Positions 1 through 7,297 of a stretch of DNA of 64,000 nt are shown piece by piece (the stretch's first letter is position 1; each line of letters opens with the position of its first letter). A program made the position numbers and the translations under genes. Source of the stretch: Clostridium sp. AWRP (GTDB taxonomy: Bacteria; Bacillota; Clostridia; Clostridiales; Clostridiaceae). A model generated the notes under the pieces. That model was given only the letters and a program-made list of their open reading frames with translations, did no database searches and was not told the DNA's origin. The DNA lies in the NCBI RefSeq assembly GCF_004006395.2, contig NZ_CP029758.2, positions 1,302,001 to 1,366,000 on the forward strand, in the 5' to 3' direction.

Positions 1-62
1 GAAGTTTATGGTAAATAGCGTTTTTATAAATTAGCGAAAATGTTAACAATAAGGAGGGTAAT

Positions 63-884
63 ATGAATATGAAAAATAAATTATTAGGTGAATGTTTTGC
101 TGAATTTATAGGTACATTTATCTTATTATTTATTGGAATTGGGGTAGTAGCAGCTCTAGTTGCAGTAAATGCAAACGTTACATTTTGGGGATTATCTATG
201 TGTTGGGGATTAGCTATAACAATAGCTATATTTGTTGTTGGCGATACTTCCGGAGCTCATATAAATCCTGCGGTTACAATAGCTCTAGCAGTATGGAAGA
301 AATTTGACAAAAAGAAAGTAATTCCTTATATTATTTCACAAATTTTAGGAGCTTTTACAGCAGCAGCAATAGTTTATGGATTATATGGTAGTTCTATAAG
401 ACAATTTGAAAGCAGCAAAAATATTATTAGAAACTCACAAGCTGGGTGGAGTTCAGCAGGAATATTTAGTACATTCCCTAAAACAGGGTTGTCAATGTTT
501 AATGCTTTTATGGTAGAAATGTGTATAACAGCCATTTTGGTATTAGTTATTTTTGCAGTAACAGATGGATGCAATAAAAGTTGTCCTAAAAATGGTATGC
601 CAGCTTTGGCTATAGGTTTAGTAGTAGCGTTATTAGGAGCATCATTTGGAACTTTAACTGGTTTTGCTATGAATCCAGCTCGTGATTTTGGTCCAAGATT
701 ATTATGTGTACTGGCAGGATGGGGAACAAATGCTTTTGGACCTAATAACTATGGACTTATTGTACCTATATTTGCTCCTATTGTAGGAGGAATTTTAGGT
801 GGAGGTATATATGAAAAATTAATTTCACTTTATTTACCTGCTAAAATGAAATCTAGTATTGAAAAGAATCAGGTTGAGAGCTAG
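63..884 (+). CDS. MIP-family glycerol/diol facilitator (GlpF/PduF-like)
   Basis: This is an aquaglyceroporin-type channel that lets small uncharged polyols cross the membrane. The 273-residue length and six hydrophobic segments fit the family. Both pore motifs are visible: the first Asn-Pro-Ala at residues 68-70 and the second at 204-206. The second is followed by Arg-Asp (NPARD), the form typical of glycerol facilitators rather than strict water channels. ATG 63 follows an AAGGAGGG site. It is the first gene in the window and lies 21 bases before the eutT-like gene, in the position that PduF-type diffusion facilitators take in microcompartment operons, so it may import the polyol substrate. 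Whether that is glycerol, 1,2-propanediol or another compound cannot be read from the sequence. Confidence 0.9.
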   Translation: MNMKNKLLGECFAEFIGTFILLFIGIGVVAALVAVNANVTFWGLSMCWGLAITIAIFVVGDTSGAHINPAVTIALAVWKKFDKKKVIPYIISQILGAFTAAAIVYGLYGSSIRQFESSKNIIRNSQAGWSSAGIFSTFPKTGLSMFNAFMVEMCITAILVLVIFAVTDGCNKSCPKNGMPALAIGLVVALLGASFGTLTGFAMNPARDFGPRLLCVLAGWGTNAFGPNNYGLIVPIFAPIVGGILGGGIYEKLISLYLPAKMKSSIEKNQVES

Positions 885-905
885 AGAGGGTAAAGGGGGT
901 TCAAA

Positions 906-1679
906 ATGAAATTTATTACCGAAATTGATTTGCGGGATTTATATAGAAAAGAACCTTTTACAGATTATGAGTTAAAACTTGGGACAAGACTTACACCTGA
1001 AGCAAGTCAGTTTCTGTCAGACAAAGGTATAAATATGTTTGATGATGAGTCTTATTACAAAAATAAAAATGTTGTAAATAAAGGACAACCTGTGGAGAAG
1101 AAGCAGGATGTAGATAAAAAACAAGCTGTAGAGAAAAAGGAAACTGTGGAAAAGGTGCAGACTATAAATGAAAATCAAATACCTGCACAGCCCAAAAAGA
1201 AGAATAATTGGAAGAAGAAAAAACTTTACAGTAAGATGAAATCAACGGAAGCATTGTTCCTTATTACAGAAGAAGAACTTTTGAATAAGGATATCCTTTG
1301 GGCACAGAATGTTATTAGTTTAGGTAAGCAGTTTACTAAAATTAAAAACGCCATTCAGGATAAAGGGTCCGTTGAAAATCTTTGTATTAAGGAATGTACA
1401 GCAATAAATTTTAGCAATTATTCACTTGATTTAGATGATTGCTTTGAAATTACAGAATTTCATATGCAGCTTAAAAAGGGCAGAGATATCATAATTTTGC
1501 ATAGACTGCGCTGTGCTCTTAGAGAAATTGAACCGTTTATTTTAGAAGCATATGAAGATAGTGAAGATGAAGATGCATTGTGCAGTGATATTATTGGAAA
1601 GATCAATCAAATTATTAATGCTTTGTCCCAAATGATTTGTTCTATTTTTGGAGGTACAAAATGTCAGAGAAAAATTTGA
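906..1679 (+). CDS. EutT-like corrinoid adenosyltransferase family protein, possibly degenerate
   Basis: The N-terminus (MKFITEIDLRDLY, then a short segment ending TRLTPEA) matches the start of EutT, the ATP:cob(I)alamin adenosyltransferase of ethanolamine operons. A Lys/Glu/Gln-rich linker with loosely repeated VEKKQ-like units covers about residues 60-105. A helical C-terminal domain (about 110-257) follows, and its HMQLKKGRDIIILHRLR stretch fits an adenosyltransferase fold. I do not see the clustered CCxxC metal site described for EutT, so the protein may be inactive, use another metal arrangement, or act as a scaffold. It overlaps eutJ by 19 bases, so the two are probably co-translated. 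If active, it would supply adenosylcobalamin to a B12-dependent lyase or dehydratase encoded outside the window. Confidence 0.6.
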   Translation: MKFITEIDLRDLYRKEPFTDYELKLGTRLTPEASQFLSDKGINMFDDESYYKNKNVVNKGQPVEKKQDVDKKQAVEKKETVEKVQTINENQIPAQPKKKNNWKKKKLYSKMKSTEALFLITEEELLNKDILWAQNVISLGKQFTKIKNAIQDKGSVENLCIKECTAINFSNYSLDLDDCFEITEFHMQLKKGRDIIILHRLRCALREIEPFILEAYEDSEDEDALCSDIIGKINQIINALSQMICSIFGGTKCQRKI

Positions 1680-2503
1680 CTTTTAAATTCTGCGACCAAC
1701 TTGTGAAAGATTTTGAACATGTAGTGAAACATCCAATTGTTGGTAAATATTCTGCCTATTATACAGGAGTTGACTTAGGTACAGCATGTGTTGTCCTAGC
1801 AGTTGTAGATGAAAACTATAAACCAGTAGCAGGTGCTTATAAATATGCAGACGTAGTTCGAGATGGTATGGTTGTTGATTATATTGGTGCAATTAATATT
1901 GTTAGAGAGATGAAGCATGAAATTGAAGAAAAGTTAGGTACAGAGTTGATTTATGGAGCTGCAGCTATTCCACCTGGAACAGATGAGTTGGATTCAGGGG
2001 CAGTAAAAAATGTAGTTCAGGCAGCTGGTTTTGAACTTACAAGTGTACTTGATGAACCAACGGCTGCTAATAAAGTTCTTAGAATTAAGAATGGTGCAGT
2101 TGTAGATATCGGTGGTGGAACGACTGGAATTTCAATTTTAAAAGATGGAAAAGTTGTTTATATTGCAGATGAACCAACAGGAGGTACTCAATTTTCATTA
2201 GTAGTTTCTGGTGCATATAAAATGCCTTTTGCAGAAGCAGAATTGTATAAACGTAATCCGGGAAACCATAAGGATCTTTTACCTGTATTAAAGCCAGTAG
2301 TTGAGAAAATTGCATCTATTATTAACCAGCATATTAAAGGGTATGATGTTCAGGAAATATCTTTGGTAGGAGGAACTTGCTGCCTGACAGGTATTGAGAC
2401 AATTATAGAAAAAAAGACAGGAATATTTACTCATAAGCCAAAGAATCCGATGTTTGTAACCCCTTTAGGTATAGCACTTAGTTGTACACAGGAAAGTATA
2501 TAG
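1661..2503 (+). CDS. eutJ: EutJ-like Hsp70/actin-fold chaperone
   Basis: This is an ASKHA-fold ATPase of the EutJ family, proposed to act as a chaperone or reactivation factor for microcompartment enzymes. The phosphate-1 loop (GVDLGTACVVLAVVD) is near residue 35 and the phosphate-2 loop (VVDIGGGTTGISI) near residue 150. An LDEPTAAN motif lies between them and a conserved GG-T adenosine motif near the end. The 280-residue length fits EutJ. A longer reading frame begins at 1637, but ATG 1661 is chosen because GGAGG at 1650-1654 sits just ahead of it and the protein then starts MSEKNLTF. The gene overlaps the end of the EutT-like gene. Confidence 0.85.
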   Translation: MSEKNLTFKFCDQLVKDFEHVVKHPIVGKYSAYYTGVDLGTACVVLAVVDENYKPVAGAYKYADVVRDGMVVDYIGAINIVREMKHEIEEKLGTELIYGAAAIPPGTDELDSGAVKNVVQAAGFELTSVLDEPTAANKVLRIKNGAVVDIGGGTTGISILKDGKVVYIADEPTGGTQFSLVVSGAYKMPFAEAELYKRNPGNHKDLLPVLKPVVEKIASIINQHIKGYDVQEISLVGGTCCLTGIETIIEKKTGIFTHKPKNPMFVTPLGIALSCTQESI

Positions 2504-2519
2504 TTGGAGATGGCATAAT

Positions 2520-2606
2520 GTGGGATTTCGAATTATTAAATCACCTTCAAAGGATACTATAGATATGCTAAGGAGAAAGATATATGTTAATAGCAAGATT
2601 AATTGA
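2520..2606 (+). CDS. possible 28-codon ORF or relic between eutJ and eutN
   Basis: A short frame starts at GTG 2520, with GGAG at 2506-2509 upstream, and stops at 2604-2606, overlapping the eutN start by 23 bases. Its product contains RIIKSPSKDTIDMLRRK, which has the composition of a real structured peptide rather than random AT-rich translation. It could be a very small protein translationally coupled to eutN, or the tail of a decayed gene. I do not recognise the family. A 14-codon frame (ATG 2518, stop 2560-2562) also fits the same ribosome site, so translation is uncertain. Confidence 0.2.
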   Translation: MGFRIIKSPSKDTIDMLRRKIYVNSKIN

Positions 2607-2850
2607 CAATGTATGGGCAACAAGAAAAGCAGAATCACTTAATGGATTGAAGCTTATGTTAGCGGAAGTAATTGGTGGAACTGGTGCTGGCCAACATTTA
2701 ATTGTAGCAGATATAATCAGTGCTGGAATTGGAGATAGAGTTATTGTTTCAACGGGGTCATCAGCTCGAAAAATGTTAGATGAATGTGAAGATATCCCGG
2801 TTGATGCAGTTGTTGTTGGAATTATTGATGAAGACTGCAATGTAGAATAG
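2584..2850 (+). CDS. eutN: EutN/CcmL-family microcompartment vertex protein
   Basis: This 88-residue protein matches the EutN/CcmL/PduN family, whose pentamers cap the vertices of BMC shells. The N-terminal MLIARLIDNVWATRK strand, the central GAGQHLIVADIISAGIGDRVI segment and the C-terminal DAVVVGIID are characteristic. The ATG follows an AAGGAGAAAG site. It lies between eutJ and eutQ in a continuous operon. A single vertex gene is the usual number for a closed shell. This family assignment is among the safest in the locus. Confidence 0.93.
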   Translation: MLIARLIDNVWATRKAESLNGLKLMLAEVIGGTGAGQHLIVADIISAGIGDRVIVSTGSSARKMLDECEDIPVDAVVVGIIDEDCNVE

Positions 2851-2867
2851 ACTCAGGAGGTACAAGA

Positions 2868-3539
2868 ATGAAAAGATTAATTTGTGCAAAAGATGTTGAG
2901 ACTGCAGAAAGGCAGGGCCAAAAAGTAGTGTACATTGGCTGTGAAGCAATTATTACTCCATCAGCCAAAGATATAGCAAAAAATTATGGCATAGAATTTT
3001 CTACTGAAAAGCAAGTCCTTGAAGCAAAAAGTTCTTGTGAAGAGGAAACTCCTTGTGAAACAAAAACTTCTGAGCTTGAAAAAGTTTTTGAAAGTGGAAT
3101 TGATAGTGAAGTGATTTATAAAGTATTCAAGGTAATGATGGATAAAGGACTTTTGAATGGAGTGATTGATTTGATTACTAATAAGAAGCCTTATCTTGCT
3201 GAGACTGACACTATCGGTTTGAAGATCGTTCGTGGAAGTTCAGTAAAGTATGAAGCACTAGATACAGGAAATCCTGATGATAAAGTATTTTATCAGGAAA
3301 TAATCAATGCAGACGATAGTTCTTCAATGAATGCCGGATTTATTACAATTGAAAATTGTAAATTTGATTGGGAAACAGAATGTCAGGAACTTTACTATGT
3401 TATAGAGGGTACATTGACAGTAACAGTAGATAATAAAGTTTATACTGCACATCCTGGTGATTCAGTATTCTTCCCTAAGGGAGCCAAGATAGCATTTGGT
3501 TCACCTGACAAGATGAAAGCATTCTATGCTACATATTAG
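2868..3539 (+). CDS. eutQ: EutQ-like cupin protein
   Basis: The 223-residue product has the EutQ layout: an N-terminal part (KRLICAKDVETAERQG) with a Cys- and Glu-rich linker at about residues 45-70, and a C-terminal cupin barrel at about 120-223 containing WETECQELYYVIEGTLTV and a HPGDSVFFPKG turn. EutQ has been reported to have acetate-kinase activity and to take part in shell assembly. Either role would fit here: an ATP-producing last step after PduL, or organisation of the core. GGAGG lies ahead of ATG 2868. The gap to the next gene, the BMC-fusion protein, is 32 bases. Confidence 0.85.
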   Translation: MKRLICAKDVETAERQGQKVVYIGCEAIITPSAKDIAKNYGIEFSTEKQVLEAKSSCEEETPCETKTSELEKVFESGIDSEVIYKVFKVMMDKGLLNGVIDLITNKKPYLAETDTIGLKIVRGSSVKYEALDTGNPDDKVFYQEIINADDSSSMNAGFITIENCKFDWETECQELYYVIEGTLTVTVDNKVYTAHPGDSVFFPKGAKIAFGSPDKMKAFYATY

Positions 3540-3571
3540 AATGGCTGATCAAGGTTGAGGAGGGTTAAATA

Positions 3572-4273
3572 ATGCAGGCACTTGGGTTAATCGAAACAAT
3601 AGGACTTATTGCAGCTATTGAGAGCGCAGATGCTATGCTTAAGGCGGCAGATGTGAATCTCTTAGAAAAGACATATGTAGGAGGGGGGCTTGTTTCGATT
3701 GCTGTAACTGGTGATGTGGGGGCTGTGAAAGCAGCTGTAGACGCTGGTGGAGCGGCAGTTAGAAACATAAATGACATATTGCTTGTTTCACAACATGTTA
3801 TTCCCCGTCCACATGAGGAATTAGATAATATAATTGTATCAGCAGTACCACTGAAAGATAGAAATATTCCAACTGTCGCTCCAGCGAAAAACCAACCAGA
3901 AGATGAAACAACAGTTGAAGTAATTGAAGAAGATACTGTAGAGGTTCCCGTTAAGATAGAAGATTCAATAGTAGAGGACTCAATAGAAGAGAATTCAACA
4001 GTAGAAAATTCAGAGAATGAGGAGCTTTTGCCAGAAAAAATAACTGATCCTTTTAAAATGGATTTGACTAAACTAAATAGGAAAGCTGTAGATAAGATGG
4101 TGCTTGACTATGGCTTAGAAAAAGCTATTGAGATTTTGAGTAAGTTTAAGGTAATAGAGCTTCGAAATCTTGCTCGCAAATATAAGAACTTTGGTATCAA
4201 AGGGAGGTCCATTTCTAAAGCAGATAAGATGCTGCTGCTTGTAGAATTCAGAAAATATTATGGGCATAATTAA
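3572..4273 (+). CDS. BMC shell protein fused to a SAP/Rho_N-like C-terminal domain
   Basis: Residues 1 to about 92 form a complete BMC domain (MQALGLIETIGLIAAIESA at the start, then VGGGLVSIAVTGDVGAVKAA and HVIPRPHEELDN), so the protein should form shell hexamers. About 70 acidic, Glu/Val/Thr-rich residues with repeated 'VED/SIEEN' units follow as a flexible tether. The last 65-70 residues are basic and helical, and KVIELRNLARKY and GIKGRSISKADKMLLLVEF resemble SAP or Rho N-terminal helix-extended-loop-helix modules that bind nucleic acid or protein. EutK and PduK also carry C-terminal additions, but EutK's is a winged helix. GAGGAGGG precedes the ATG. The BMC call is certain; the tail assignment is pattern recognition only. 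Confidence 0.85.
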   Translation: MQALGLIETIGLIAAIESADAMLKAADVNLLEKTYVGGGLVSIAVTGDVGAVKAAVDAGGAAVRNINDILLVSQHVIPRPHEELDNIIVSAVPLKDRNIPTVAPAKNQPEDETTVEVIEEDTVEVPVKIEDSIVEDSIEENSTVENSENEELLPEKITDPFKMDLTKLNRKAVDKMVLDYGLEKAIEILSKFKVIELRNLARKYKNFGIKGRSISKADKMLLLVEFRKYYGHN

Positions 4274-4322
4274 TAAGTTATAAAATTTGAACATATATGA
4301 AAAATCATTGGAGGGATCACAA

Positions 4323-5840
4323 TTGGGAAATTTTTACAAAGACTTATGTTCTATACAAGAAGCAAGAGATCTTGCACGTTTAGGAAAAATTGCAGCAGAC
4401 CAAATTGCTGATTATACTGAAGAACAAATTGATAAAATCCTATGTAATATGGTTAGGGTAGCAGAAGAAAATGCAGTTTGCCTTGGTAAAATGGCTGCAG
4501 AAGAAACTGGTTTTGGAAAAGCTGAAGATAAGGCTTATAAGAACCATATGGCTGCTACTACAGTATATAATTACATCAAGGATATGAAGACTATTGGTGT
4601 TATAAAAGAAGATAAAAGTCAGGGTGTAATTGAATTTGCAGAACCAGTTGGTTTATTAATGGGTATTGTACCATCTACAAATCCAACATCTACTGTTATT
4701 TATAAATCAATCATTGCAATTAAATCAAGAAATGCAATTGTATTCTCACCACACCCAGCTGCATTAAAATGTTCAACAAAAGCAATAGAGCTTATGCGTG
4801 ATGCAGCAGTAGCAGCAGGAGCTCCTGCAAATGTAATTGGTGGTATTGTTACACCATCTATACAAGCTACAAATGAACTTATGAAAGCTAAAGAAGTTGC
4901 TATGATAATTGCAACTGGAGGCCCTGGAATGGTAAAGGCTGCATATAGTTCAGGAACACCTGCAATAGGCGTTGGTGCTGGTAACTCTCCATCCTATATT
5001 GAAAGAACTGCTGATGTTCATCAATCAGTTAAAGATATAATAGCTAGTAAGAGTTTTGACTATGGTACTATTTGTGCATCCGAGCAATCAATAATTGTTG
5101 AAGAATGCAATCATGATGAAGTAATAGCTGAGTTGAAGAAACAAGGCGGATATTTCATGACAGCTGAAGAAACTGCAAAAGTTTGCAGTATACTTTTTAA
5201 GCCTGGTACACACAGCATGAGTGCTAAGTTTGTAGGAAGAGCTCCTCAGGTTATAGCAGAAGCTGCAGGTTTCTCAGTTCCAGAAGGAACAAAAGTTTTA
5301 GTAGGAGAACAAGGCGGAGTTGGTAATGGTTACCCTCTATCTTACGAGAAACTTACAACAGTACTTGCTTTCTATACAGTTAAGGATTGGCATGAAGCAT
5401 GTGAGCTTAGTATAAGATTACTTCAAAATGGTCTTGGACATACTATGAACATTCATACAAATGACAGAGACTTAGTAATGAAGTTTGCTAAAAAACCAGC
5501 ATCCCGTATCTTAGTTAATACTGGAGGAAGCCAGGGAGGTACTGGTGCAAGCACAGGATTAGCACCTGCATTTACATTAGGTTGTGGTACATGGGGAGGA
5601 AGTTCTGTTTCCGAAAATGTTACTCCATTACATTTAATCAATATAAAGAGAGTAGCATATGGTCTTAAAGACTGTACTACATTAGCTGCAGACGATACAA
5701 CTTTCAATCATTGTGCTACAAGCCCTGCAGAATTTGCAGCAAAGAGCAATTGTGCTAGCACTGCTGCAGATACTACTGATAATGATAAACTTGCTAGACT
5801 TGTAAGTGAATTAGTAGCTGCAATGAAGGGAGCTAACTAA
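4323..5840 (+). CDS. CoA-acylating aldehyde dehydrogenase of the microcompartment (EutE/PduP class)
   Basis: It oxidises an aldehyde (acetaldehyde or a homologue) with NAD+ and CoA to acyl-CoA, or runs in reverse. The protein has the ALDH fold with catalytic Cys near residue 251 (GTICASEQS), a glycine-rich GVGAGNSPSYIE segment, and the GGSQGGTGASTGLAPAF stretch of the acylating family. The frame is open from TTG 4287, but TTG 4323 is preferred because GGAGGG at 4310-4315 is correctly spaced and the protein then begins near GNFYKDLCSIQEARDLAR; this gives 505 residues. After a Ser/Ala/Thr linker the last ~18 residues (NDKLARLVSELVAAMKG) form an amphipathic helix that looks like an encapsulation peptide. 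pduL begins one base after the stop. Confidence 0.93.
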   Translation: MGNFYKDLCSIQEARDLARLGKIAADQIADYTEEQIDKILCNMVRVAEENAVCLGKMAAEETGFGKAEDKAYKNHMAATTVYNYIKDMKTIGVIKEDKSQGVIEFAEPVGLLMGIVPSTNPTSTVIYKSIIAIKSRNAIVFSPHPAALKCSTKAIELMRDAAVAAGAPANVIGGIVTPSIQATNELMKAKEVAMIIATGGPGMVKAAYSSGTPAIGVGAGNSPSYIERTADVHQSVKDIIASKSFDYGTICASEQSIIVEECNHDEVIAELKKQGGYFMTAEETAKVCSILFKPGTHSMSAKFVGRAPQVIAEAAGFSVPEGTKVLVGEQGGVGNGYPLSYEKLTTVLAFYTVKDWHEACELSIRLLQNGLGHTMNIHTNDRDLVMKFAKKPASRILVNTGGSQGGTGASTGLAPAFTLGCGTWGGSSVSENVTPLHLINIKRVAYGLKDCTTLAADDTTFNHCATSPAEFAAKSNCASTAADTTDNDKLARLVSELVAAMKGAN

Positions 5841-5841
5841 A

Positions 5842-6492
5842 ATGGACAAGTACGAAGCTGTTATAAAGCTTTTATTGGAAGCTGTTCAAGGTAATCAGTC
5901 TTCTAAAGAGACAAAGCAAGATACGAATGAAATCCCGGTCGGAGTTTCAAACCGTCATATCCATCTTTCACAAGCAGATTTTAACATCTTGTTTGGAGAA
6001 GGATACCAGGTAACAAAGATAAAGGATTTAGCACAACCAGGACAGTATGCTTGTAAAGAAACAGTAACAGTATGCGGACCAAAGGGAGCTATTGAAAAAA
6101 TTAGAATCCTTGGACCATTACGTAGTAAGACACAGGTAGAAATCTTAAGAGGAGATTCTTTCAAATTAGGAGTAGCTCCAGAAGTAAGGATGTCAGGTGA
6201 TTTACACGGAACACCTGGAATTGCCATAATAGGACCAAAGGGATCTGTTCAAATAAAGGAAGGTGTGATTGTTGCACAGAGACACATTCACATGACTCCT
6301 GCAAATGCACAACATTTTGGTGTGCATGATGGACAGACAGTAAGCATTAAAGTTGATGGACCACGTGGTGGAATTTATAATAATGTTGCTATCAGAGCAA
6401 ATGATACTTCAGCTTTAGAGTGCCATATTGACACAGAAGAAGCAAATGCTATGTGTGTTGGCAATTCATCAAAAATTACAATAGTAAAATAG
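5842..6492 (+). CDS. pduL: phosphate propanoyl/acetyltransferase PduL
   Basis: PduL exchanges CoA for phosphate on acyl-CoA, recycling CoA inside the shell and giving acyl-phosphate for ATP synthesis. Both zinc-binding His repeats are present: NRHIH at residues 37-41 and QRHIH at 146-150. The DLHG motif with His122 and two PduL-type beta-barrel halves are also visible. The first ~16 residues (MDKYEAVIKLLLEAVQ) form an amphipathic helix followed by a polar linker, as in encapsulated PduL enzymes. The ATG lies one base after the aldehyde dehydrogenase stop, so coupled translation is likely and the two enzymes act in sequence. Confidence 0.95.
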   Translation: MDKYEAVIKLLLEAVQGNQSSKETKQDTNEIPVGVSNRHIHLSQADFNILFGEGYQVTKIKDLAQPGQYACKETVTVCGPKGAIEKIRILGPLRSKTQVEILRGDSFKLGVAPEVRMSGDLHGTPGIAIIGPKGSVQIKEGVIVAQRHIHMTPANAQHFGVHDGQTVSIKVDGPRGGIYNNVAIRANDTSALECHIDTEEANAMCVGNSSKITIVK

Positions 6493-6540
6493 TAAAATTA
6501 TAAATCATAAAATAACAGTATTTGGAGAGGAGAAATAAAA

Positions 6541-6831
6541 ATGAAATCTGATGCATTAGGAATGATTGAAACAAAGGGGTTAGTAGGTTCTATAGAGGCT
6601 GCAGATGCAATGGTAAAGGCAGCTAACGTTAACTTAATAGGAAAAGAACATGTTGGCGGCGGTCTTGTAACAGTAATGGTAAGAGGAGACGTAGGAGCAG
6701 TAAAGGCAGCTACTGATGCTGGTGCTGCTGCAGCACAACGTGTTGGAGAATTAATTTCTGTTCATGTTATTCCTCGTCCACACGTTGAAGTTGAAACTAT
6801 CCTTCCTAAAACTGGTTTAAAGGAAGACTAA
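6541..6831 (+). CDS. hexameric BMC shell protein, copy 1 (EutM/PduA type)
   Basis: This is a single-BMC-domain protein of 96 residues that should tile the shell facets. It has the canonical LGMIETKGLVGSIEAADAM start, the RGDVGAVKAATDAGAAAA helix and HVIPRPH near the end. The pore loop reads HVGGGL, where many PduA/EutM proteins have IGSG. The gene has a strong GGAGAGGAG site. It is followed 72 bases later by an almost identical copy. The shared 3' part is nearly identical at the DNA level, while the first 94 bases differ mostly at silent sites. Confidence 0.96.
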   Translation: MKSDALGMIETKGLVGSIEAADAMVKAANVNLIGKEHVGGGLVTVMVRGDVGAVKAATDAGAAAAQRVGELISVHVIPRPHVEVETILPKTGLKED

Positions 6832-7176
6832 TATTAGAAAATATAGGATATAAGATACAAAGTACAAAATAAAAAATAAATTAAAAATTAGGAGGAAATA
6901 AAAATGAAATATGATGCATTAGGAATGATTGAAACAAAAGGTTTAGTAGGTTCAATTGAAGCTGCAGATGCAATGGTAAAGGCAGCAAATGTTTATCTAA
7001 TAGGAAAAGAACATGTTGGCGGCGGTCTTGTAACAGTAATGGTAAGAGGAGACGTAGGAGCAGTAAAGGCAGCTACTGATGCTGGTGCTGCTGCAGCACA
7101 ACGTGTTGGAGAATTAGTTTCTGTTCATGTTATTCCTCGTCCACACGTTGAAGTTGAAACTATCCTTCCTAAAACT
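6635..7176 (+). repeat. near-identical duplicated segment in the tandem shell genes
   Basis: Bases 6635-6813 and 6998-7176 (179 bases, offset 363) match except at 6754. The preceding 94 bases of the two coding regions differ at 11 positions, mostly third-codon changes. This sharp step in divergence points to gene conversion or a recent unequal exchange covering the 3' two-thirds of the gene. Confidence 0.9.
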
Positions 7177-7200
7177 AATTTAAAGGAAGATGAAAAATAG
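6904..7200 (+). CDS. hexameric BMC shell protein, copy 2 (EutM/PduA type)
   Basis: This second single-domain shell protein has 98 residues. It differs from copy 1 at Tyr3 for Ser, Tyr31 for Asn, Val72 for Ile, and at the extreme C-terminus (NLKEDEK). It has its own AGGAGG site after an AT-rich 70-base spacer. It is the last gene of the microcompartment operon, with a strong terminator 54 bases downstream. Two near-identical paralogues probably form mixed or interchangeable hexamers and raise the dose of the main shell protein. The Tyr31 exchange lies before the pore loop and could alter hexamer contacts. Confidence 0.96.
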   Translation: MKYDALGMIETKGLVGSIEAADAMVKAANVYLIGKEHVGGGLVTVMVRGDVGAVKAATDAGAAAAQRVGELVSVHVIPRPHVEVETILPKTNLKEDEK

Positions 7201-7253
7201 ATTACAGTTTAATATTTATTTAGTAAGATATAAATGAGTAGTAAAGAATGTGT

Positions 7254-7290
7254 AAATCCCCTTATTGATGATTTAAGGGGATTTTGTTTT
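7254..7290 (+). terminator. intrinsic terminator of the microcompartment operon
   Basis: An 11-bp perfect stem (AAATCCCCTTA at 7254-7264 with TAAGGGGATTT at 7274-7284) has a 9-base loop and is followed by GTTTT. It lies between the last shell gene and the convergent rarA end, so it may serve both strands. Confidence 0.85.
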
Positions 7291-7297
7291 AGGCAAG

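Noticed and set aside
1..62. possible cobalamin riboswitch ahead of the microcompartment genes
   Set aside because: Only 62 bases are visible, with no B12-box; a leader could lie upstream of the window.
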